Notes under the pieces: generated by a model
What the model saw: only the letters and a program-made list of their open reading frames with translations
Told to the model about the DNA's origin: nothing
The model's database searches: none
Position numbers and translations under genes: made by a program
Source: Candidatus Atopostipes pullistercoris
GTDB taxonomy: Bacteria; Bacillota; Bacilli; Lactobacillales; Carnobacteriaceae_A
DNA length: 40,419 nucleotides
Direction: 5' to 3'
Assembly: GCA_019116785.1 (NCBI GenBank)
Contig: DXAZ01000121.1
Location: 1 to 40,419, forward strand
Shown here: piece by piece, positions 35,370 through 40,419 of the stretch
Layout: the number at the start of each line of letters is the position of its first letter
Numbering within the stretch: the stretch's first letter is position 1

Positions 35370-36737
35370 TTATAATGCTTGATTGATTACTTCTTGTAAT
35401 GTTAAACAGCCGATTACTTCAATACCTTCAGGGGCTGTCCAACCTTCTAAATTGTTTTTTGGAATAAAGATTCGTTTAAAGCCCAATTTAGCTGCTTCAT
35501 TAATTCGAGTTTCAATATTTGAAACCCGACGGATTTCCCCTGTTAAACCAATTTCTCCTACAAAACAATCTGTTGCATTTGTTTCTGTTTCTCGATAACT
35601 AGAAGCAATGCTTACGGCAATTGCCAAGTCAATCGCAGGTTCATTTAATTTAACTCCACCAGCCGCTTTTAAAAAGGCATCATAGTTTTGTAACAATAAG
35701 CCCACCCGTTGTTCGAGTACAGCCATAATTAATGACACCCGATTATAATCAAAACCACTTGCAGTCCTTTTCGCATTTCCGAAGGCTGTAGGAGTAACAA
35801 GAGATTGAACTTCAACTAATAATGGTCGTGTTCCTTCCATTGCAGAGACCACTGCAGAACCGGATGCTCCTTCTAGACGTTCTTCTAAAAACAATTCTGA
35901 AGGATTTAAAACTTCTCGCAAGCCTTTTTCACGCATTTCAAATACGCCAATTTCATTCGTCGAACCATATCTATTTTTTACGGCTCGCAAAATTCGATAC
36001 GATTGATGTCGTTCTCCCTCAAAATAAAGGACAGTATCTACCATATGTTCTAGCATTCTAGGTCCTGCAATATTTCCTTCTTTTGTCACATGACCCACAA
36101 TAAAGATCGTTACATTATTTGTTTTGGCTAACTGCATGAGAAAAGCGGTCGACTCACGAACTTGAGACACACTCCCAGCAACACTGTCAATTCTTGGATG
36201 ATACATGGTTTGAATTGAATCAATAACAATGTAGTCTGGTTTTAATTTTTCAATTGTCTCAACAATTAAGCTTAAATCTGTTTCACTATAAATATAAAAA
36301 TCTGTCTCAGAGATGGTTAACCGTTGGGCACGCATTTTAATTTGGCTGGAGCTTTCTTCACCTGTTACATATAACACGACACCGCCAATTTGATTTAATT
36401 CCGCCGAGACTTGTAAAAGTAAGGTCGATTTTCCAATTCCTGGATCTCCACCAATCAAAACGAGAGATCCTGGCACAACGCCTCCACCAAGAACACGATT
36501 AAATTCTTCTAAACCGGTTCGGACACGACCAGTTTGTTCAACTTCAACATCTTTCATGGTTTGCGCTTTTGAGACTTCTTTTGATAAGGAAACCCGGCTT
36601 CTAGTATCTGCTTCTTGGGGAACTTTTTCTTCAACAAATGTATTCCATTTACCACAAGAAGGGCACTTTCCCAAATACTTTGCAGATTCATATCCACATT
36701 CTTGACACATAAATACCGTTGATTTCTTTTTTGCCAA
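35370..36737 (-). CDS. radA: DNA repair protein RadA
   Basis: RadA/Sms is a RecA-like ATPase and branch-migration helicase in recombination. The 455-residue product has an N-terminal zinc finger (Cys11, Cys14, Cys25, Cys28), Walker [11 protein letters not shown] at 96-105, the RadA-specific KNRYG at 254-258, and a C-terminal Lon-like domain ([20 protein letters not shown] onward). The start is TTG (36735-36737), with GAAGG 7 nt upstream and no better ATG. It heads radA-yacL-gltX, with 47 and 44 nt gaps. Confidence 0.96.
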   Translation of the reverse strand: MAKKKSTVFMCQECGYESAKYLGKCPSCGKWNTFVEEKVPQEADTRSRVSLSKEVSKAQTMKDVEVEQTGRVRTGLEEFNRVLGGGVVPGSLVLIGGDPGIGKSTLLLQVSAELNQIGGVVLYVTGEESSSQIKMRAQRLTISETDFYIYSETDLSLIVETIEKLKPDYIVIDSIQTMYHPRIDSVAGSVSQVRESTAFLMQLAKTNNVTIFIVGHVTKEGNIAGPRMLEHMVDTVLYFEGERHQSYRILRAVKNRYGSTNEIGVFEMREKGLREVLNPSELFLEERLEGASGSAVVSAMEGTRPLLVEVQSLVTPTAFGNAKRTASGFDYNRVSLIMAVLEQRVGLLLQNYDAFLKAAGGVKLNEPAIDLAIAVSIASSYRETETNATDCFVGEIGLTGEIRRVSNIETRINEAAKLGFKRIFIPKNNLEGWTAPEGIEVIGCLTLQEVINQAL

Positions 36738-36798
36738 TTCGTTTCCTTCTTTCTTAAGATTAATGTAATGAACATTCCTTACATAAACGGCATCGTTA

Positions 36799-36807
36799 AT
36801 TATAGCA
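36799..36807 (-). promoter_or_regulatory. Extended -10 promoter of radA-yacL-gltX
   Basis: Minus-strand TGC-TATAAT (consensus hexamer 36799-36804) without a recognisable -35; same TATGCTATAAT core as the rodA promoter. The leader would be about 55 nt. Confidence 0.65.
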
Positions 36808-36868
36808 TATTTTAAGCTTTTCTGGTTGTTTTACGTCCTTTTCTTTAAAATATTTCATGCAATTTTCA

Positions 36869-37402
36869 TTAATTTTTCCCAGATGAACCAAAGCCACCTA
36901 TACGACTTCCTAAATTTTCTGCTTCACCATCCGCTATATAGTAAGGCGTAAAAATACCTTGCGCAATTCGGTCACCTTTTTTAATAGTATAATCTTCTAA
37001 ACCATAATTAATTAATTGAACAAAAATCTCTCCTTCATTGCCTTCATTTCCATAATAATCAGCATCAATAATACCAATCCCATTTGGCAATGATAAATTA
37101 TTTTTCAATGGATTACTTGAGCGATTCACAAGCATCAGATATTCATTTTCAGGCATATACGCTTTGATTCCAGTTGGGACTAAAGTTGATTTCAAATAGT
37201 TTTTATTTTCTTCAACCACTTCATCTTTTTCCATCGCTTTTACCCCGGCATTTTTTGAAAGGATATTCCAAATAGATGGAATAACCGTATCCTCAGCAGC
37301 CGCAATATCATAACCAGCAGATCCTTTAGTCGCTCGCTTGGGCAATGACAAATTTTTATCTGCATATTTTGTAACAATTTCAAATCCTCTAATTTTTTCC
37401 AT
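36869..37402 (-). CDS. dut: dUTP diphosphatase (trimeric dUTPase family)
   Basis: Hydrolyses dUTP to dUMP and pyrophosphate, keeping uracil out of DNA and feeding thymidylate synthesis. The 177-residue product carries motif 1 (GSAGYDIAA at 27-35), motif 2 (NRSSNPLKN), motif 3 (LPNGIGIIDADYYG) and motif 5 (SRIGGFGSSG at the C-terminus). It is longer than the usual 140-150 residues because of an insertion of about 25 residues between motifs 1 and 2 and a short Gly/Asn/Glu insertion after motif 3, a form I associate with Lactobacillales and Listeria. ATG at 37400-37402 with AAGGAAG upstream. It stands 131 nt before radA. Confidence 0.92.
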   Translation of the reverse strand: MEKIRGFEIVTKYADKNLSLPKRATKGSAGYDIAAAEDTVIPSIWNILSKNAGVKAMEKDEVVEENKNYLKSTLVPTGIKAYMPENEYLMLVNRSSNPLKNNLSLPNGIGIIDADYYGNEGNEGEIFVQLINYGLEDYTIKKGDRIAQGIFTPYYIADGEAENLGSRIGGFGSSGKN

Positions 37403-37530
37403 TCTTATCTTCCTTATTCTAAATTGATGATGTAACGTGTCTATATTATTTCATACACTGCTATTATCTTACAATAAATCATCCCTTTTTTGGAACAAAG
37501 AACGAAATCCTTTTGAGATTTTCAGAACAC

Positions 37531-37565
37531 AAAAAGCACCATTTTTTTAAATTAATGGTGCTTTT
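37531..37565. terminator. Terminator after the carboxylesterase gene
   Basis: A 13-bp perfect stem (37531-37543 with 37553-37565) lies 10 nt past the esterase stop codon. AAAAAGCACC / GGTGCTTTTT gives a T-run on either strand. Confidence 0.9.
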
Positions 37566-37575
37566 TATTGACAGT

Positions 37576-39312
37576 TTATTTCTTATCAAAATAGGATAAA
37601 TTATCATATTCTTTATCCAATTCATAACTAAACCAACGTCCATTTAAAACGTTTTTTACCAATTCTTCTTTCGTTTCAGAACTAAGAGATGTGTCTGCTT
37701 CCATCTCTTCTAATACATCTGTATAATTATATTCTTTATTCCCCATTTTCACGATTGCTTTTTCTTTATCTGCATCTAAAAATAATATATTTTCTTTACT
37801 ATCTGCTTGCCATTCTTGCCATTCTACTGATTGTGAATTATTACCTATATCATCATTAATGAACTGGTAGAGATAATCTTGAAATACCATTGCTAAGTCA
37901 GCCGCTCCTTTTGATTCATAAGCATCTCCAACTAATCCATCATAATTTTTGTTATTAGTATCTAATAATGGAACAAATACCCCATGAAATGAACCAAATA
38001 TACTCATCTCTTCACTTACTACATTCTCATCTTCACCAAATAAAATTTCCATACCATAAATTGGTGCTTGATAATTTTCTTTCATTTTTTGAGCGGAATC
38101 TTCTAAATTAAATAAGCTATACAATTTACCACCATAGTTATTCAAAAAATCATATCTTTTCATCATATCTTCATCAGTTTCTAAACTTCCGTCTTTCAAA
38201 GACTCCTCAAAATACGGATCAAATCTAGCAAATAGGGAAAACTCTTGCTCACCTGAAAGCATCATTAGAGGAACATTATTATAATTTTCAGTATCAAAAC
38301 CTTCTTTGGGAATAACAATACCATCATTGTATAAATGAGGGAACACACTCATACGTAAACTTGCGTTAGTCATTAATCCACTCAATCTCTCAGCATCTAA
38401 TTCATATAAATAATCTACTACTTCCTGATCAGTTGTTAATAACCATTCCGTTGCTTCTTCTAAATTGTTTTTTATCTTATCTTCTACAACTAATGGAGCA
38501 ATAGCTTCCGCAAAAACTTTTTGTGATTTTTTCTCATCAGCAATTGTCATTCCACCACTTAATGAAATTGCTTTATCAAATTTTCCTTTAAACATTGGAG
38601 AAATTAACATCGCCATTACGTCACGTCCACCTGCTGAAAAACCTGCTACTGTAATATTTTCACTGTTTCCTCCAAAGTTTTCAATATTTTGTTTTACCCA
38701 TTCTAAAGATTTTTCAATATCTAGCAATGCTATATTTCCTGAATTTTCTTCATCAGTACCCGTTTTAAGCGCGGGTAAGGGGTTAAATCCAAGTGGTCCT
38801 AATCTATAGTTAATACTTACAACAATTGCATCGTGATTTTTAACAAATGACGCTCCTGATATTTCTTGAGCATGCCCCGTTTGATTGTTACCACCATGAA
38901 TAAATACTAACACAGGTAAATCAGTTGTTTCATTATCTGGACGATAGACATCTAGATTTAAGGCATCTTCTGAACCTATTACTCCTTCGGCTGATGATTG
39001 GATTGATACTTCTCCCGGTTCAGTCGTTTCTAGTGGCTCTTGCCATGATTCTGGATCCTCAGGGGCTTTCCATCTATTTTCGCCTGATGTATCTCCACCA
39101 TAAGGAATCCCCTGCCAGACAAGTACTTCATTTTCTTTTTTCCCCTTAACTAAACCATATGTTGTTTCTCTTATTGTTGTATCTACTGCTATTTCATTAA
39201 CTCTTTCATTACTTACTTCATCTTTACCATCTATTGCATTATCCGTACAACCAACAAATAAAAAAGAAACTAAACCTAATAATCCTAACTTCATCCATTT
39301 CTTTTTCCCCAT
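37576..39312 (-). CDS. Type B carboxylesterase, predicted lipoprotein
   Basis: Extracellular membrane-anchored esterase of 578 residues. The N-terminus GKKKWMKLG, a hydrophobic stretch and FVGC give a lipoprotein signal with Cys22 (Phe rather than Leu at -3). The alpha/beta-hydrolase body matches carboxylesterase type B: GIPYGG, EDALNLDVY, oxyanion-hole HGGNNQTG at 139-146, and nucleophile elbow GFSAGG with Ser226. His443 (SFHGVFVPLL) is the likely catalytic histidine, and Glu355 or Glu357 (SGEQEF) the acid. The usual Glu of GESAGG is Phe here. The ATG at 39310-39312 has GGAGG upstream; an in-frame ATG at 39346-39348 has none. The substrate is unknown. Confidence 0.85.
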   Translation of the reverse strand: MGKKKWMKLGLLGLVSFLFVGCTDNAIDGKDEVSNERVNEIAVDTTIRETTYGLVKGKKENEVLVWQGIPYGGDTSGENRWKAPEDPESWQEPLETTEPGEVSIQSSAEGVIGSEDALNLDVYRPDNETTDLPVLVFIHGGNNQTGHAQEISGASFVKNHDAIVVSINYRLGPLGFNPLPALKTGTDEENSGNIALLDIEKSLEWVKQNIENFGGNSENITVAGFSAGGRDVMAMLISPMFKGKFDKAISLSGGMTIADEKKSQKVFAEAIAPLVVEDKIKNNLEEATEWLLTTDQEVVDYLYELDAERLSGLMTNASLRMSVFPHLYNDGIVIPKEGFDTENYNNVPLMMLSGEQEFSLFARFDPYFEESLKDGSLETDEDMMKRYDFLNNYGGKLYSLFNLEDSAQKMKENYQAPIYGMEILFGEDENVVSEEMSIFGSFHGVFVPLLDTNNKNYDGLVGDAYESKGAADLAMVFQDYLYQFINDDIGNNSQSVEWQEWQADSKENILFLDADKEKAIVKMGNKEYNYTDVLEEMEADTSLSSETKEELVKNVLNGRWFSYELDKEYDNLSYFDKK

Positions 39313-39668
39313 TATATTTATACCTCCATTTAAACTTAAAGCAACCAAAAATCGATTATTATTACTTTTTTAAACAATATGATTATAATTCGACTCCGTT
39401 CTGTTCGTTTCTATGACTTTTTTTATCCAATTAATTATTCTCATGAGTACATCAAGTATAAGCTTAATTAAATTTTCAATAAAGAATATTTTTTACTAAA
39501 TAATTCCTAAAAATTTACATTATTAAATAAACAAATTACTTAAATACATGGAGAGTAATCATCCAACAAGTACAAACTATAAAACAAAATCATTTTATTT
39601 TGTCTATTTCCATGATAAAGTTATGTGGATATGAGAATATATTCGATATAAAAATAGGAGCGATGAAA
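39313..39668. other. Divergent AT-rich gap with no recognised gene
   Basis: Very AT-rich region between the esterase and the YneR-like gene. A TATAAT occurs on the minus strand near 39382-39387 without a -35 partner. A small ACAAAAT/ATTTTGT hairpin lies near 39584-39602. No convincing promoter or small gene could be supported. Confidence 0.5.
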
Positions 39669-39989
39669 ATGGATATTAAACTTACTGAAAAAGCAACAAA
39701 ATGGTTTGAAGATAAAATTCCACTAAATGAAGGTGAAGCCGTTCGATTTTTTGGAAAAACTTATGGAAAAACCGAAGTTCATGATGGGTTCTCACTAGGA
39801 ATACAAGTTGATAATCCAAAAAACCACGATGATATTTTATCTAGTACAGAAGTAAATGGTCGTAAATATTTTACAACACGTGAAGATGAATGGTTCTTTA
39901 ACGGCTATAACCTAGAAATAGATATTGACGAAGAGTTAAATGAACCTAAATATCATTTCGAAGGACAAGATGATGAAAGTAATGAATGA
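39669..39989 (+). CDS. yneR: HesB/IscA-like protein, YneR type
   Basis: Small protein of 106 residues that follows B. subtilis YneR along its length: WF at 12-13, GEAVRFFGKTYG, a central GFSLGI, then EDEWFFNGYNLEIDIDEELNEP. It belongs to the IscA/HesB-like fold, but there is no cysteine in the whole protein, so it cannot be a classical Fe-S scaffold. The function of YneR is not established. The start at 39669 follows AGGAGC with 8 nt; the ATG two codons earlier is only 2 nt from that site, and a longer reading from 39600 lacks a site. It is divergent from the esterase. Confidence 0.85.
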   Translation: MDIKLTEKATKWFEDKIPLNEGEAVRFFGKTYGKTEVHDGFSLGIQVDNPKNHDDILSSTEVNGRKYFTTREDEWFFNGYNLEIDIDEELNEPKYHFEGQDDESNE

Positions 39990-40058
39990 TTCATTCACTT
40001 GTTAAATGACTTCTTAAACTCTCTTAAATTAAAAACGATACTCATAAATAAATACAGA

Positions 40059-40091
40059 AGCAGGTCACAGTAGTCTAACCTGCTTTTTTTA
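40059..40091 (+). terminator. Terminator of the YneR-like gene
   Basis: AGCAGGT (40059-40065) pairs with ACCTGCT (40078-40084), followed by T to 40091, 70 nt past the stop codon. Confidence 0.85.
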
Positions 40092-40132
40092 TTTACAGAA
40101 TAAGATAATTCGTAAATAATTCGATATCTAAT

Positions 40133-40163
40133 AAAAAATAGACATCTCTGTATTTAGAGATGC
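40133..40163 (-). terminator. Probable terminator downstream of tRNA-Asn
   Basis: On the minus strand GCATCTCT pairs with AGAGATGT (arms about 40156-40163 and 40142-40149), followed by CTATTTTTT (from 40141 downward). It would end a transcript coming through tRNA-Asn. Nothing else is recognised in 40164-40293. Confidence 0.65.
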
Positions 40164-40293
40164 CAAAAAATTCATACGTTTTCGATAGCTAACATTCGTT
40201 TTACATTTTTGATACTCATAGGAAAATAGCCGTCAAAAAGGAAAAGTTAAAAAACTTTTTATATTTAACATAATAAAAAAGGACACAAAAAAA

Positions 40294-40366
40294 CTCCGCA
40301 AGCAGGACTCGAACCTGCGACAGCGTGATTAACAGTCACGTGCTCTACCGACTGAGCTATTGCGGA
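40294..40366 (-). tRNA. tRNA-Asn (GTT)
   Basis: A 73-nt cloverleaf: acceptor TCCGCAA/TTGCGGA with discriminator G, D-arm AGCTCAGTCGGTAGAGC, anticodon loop CTGTTAA (GTT, decoding AAC/AAU), and T-arm GCAGGTTCGAGTCCTGC. CCA is not encoded; instead seven T follow directly (40287-40293). Confidence 0.97.
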
Positions 40367-40399
40367 ATAATAAATAGATATTTATTTTAATAATAAAAA

Positions 40400-40419
40400 A
40401 GAACGGCAACGTCCGGCTT
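40400..40419 (-). rRNA. Possible 3' end of a 5S rRNA gene
   Basis: The last bases of the window read on the minus strand as AAGCCGGACGTTGCCG, then T-rich DNA. GGACGTTGCC is the usual 3' end of 5S rRNA in Lactobacillales, and tRNA-Asn after 5S is a known arrangement there. Only about 20 nt are available, so this is weak. Confidence 0.33.

Noticed and set aside
36738-36800. LexA-like inverted repeat in the radA leader (TGTAA ... TTACA)
   Set aside because: It lacks the CGAAC/GTTCG half-sites; TGTAA/TTACA pairs are common by chance in AT-rich DNA.
40243-40263. Hairpin AAAAGTT/AACTTTT downstream of tRNA-Asn
   Set aside because: Pure A/T-rich pairing with one G-C pair per arm; too weak to support as a terminator next to the better hairpin at 40133-40163.
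1-40419. CRISPR array, insertion sequence, prophage, toxin-antitoxin or restriction genes
   Set aside because: No regularly spaced direct repeats, transposase, integrase, terminal inverted repeats or recognisable defence proteins were seen on either strand.

Overview
The window is a chromosomal housekeeping region of a low-GC Gram-positive bacterium, most likely a member of the Lactobacillales (Carnobacteriaceae- or Aerococcaceae-like; the genus cannot be fixed from the sequence alone). The basis is the AT-rich intergenic DNA, strong AGGAGG ribosome binding sites, extended -10 promoters, an EF-Tu with the IDAPGHADY sequence, a Gram-positive L10 leader, and gene order. No phage, insertion sequence, CRISPR array or defence island was seen, and I found no convincing undescribed multi-gene system. 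The most interesting material is RNA-level and promoter-level regulation.

Layout, mostly on the minus strand. 1-3.6 kb: str operon rpsL-rpsG-fusA and tuf (cut by the window edge; it also has its own promoter). 3.9-11.2 kb: rpoB-rpoC, with a perfect consensus promoter. 11.8-13.3 kb: an AbgT-family transporter on the plus strand. 13.4-18.1 kb: a YbxB/RsmC-like methyltransferase, uracil permease pyrP with an attenuator leader, and the SEDS glycosyltransferases rodA-ftsW. 18.4-22.2 kb: rplJ-rplL behind an L10 leader, rplK-rplA with two candidate L1-binding sites, nusG, and rpmG-secE. 22.3-29.8 kb: a mixed block with ung, a Cof-type HAD phosphatase (+), a LURP-one/YxjI-like protein (+), uvrC with a LexA box, a small unknown protein, a secreted 3D-domain wall protein, and a LacI-family regulator (+). 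29.9-37.4 kb: rlmB, mrnC, cysS, gltX, yacL, radA and dut. 37.6-40.4 kb: a lipoprotein carboxylesterase, a YneR/HesB-like protein (+), and tRNA-Asn close to a possible 5S rRNA end at the window edge.

Read along the minus strand, the order radA-yacL-gltX-cysS-mrnC-rlmB ... rpmG-secE-nusG-rplK-rplA-rplJ-rplL ... ybxB ... rpoB-rpoC-rpsL-rpsG-fusA-tuf matches the classical Bacillus subtilis radA-to-tufA superoperon. It is interrupted by unrelated genes and lacks disA, ispD/ispF, cysE, yacP, sigH and ybxF at their expected places. The interrupted blocks have gained their own promoters, terminators and leader-RNA controls. Eight genes (fusA, rpoC, radA and the HAD gene with TTG; rpoB, rplJ, rplA and rplK with GTG) start at non-ATG codons.
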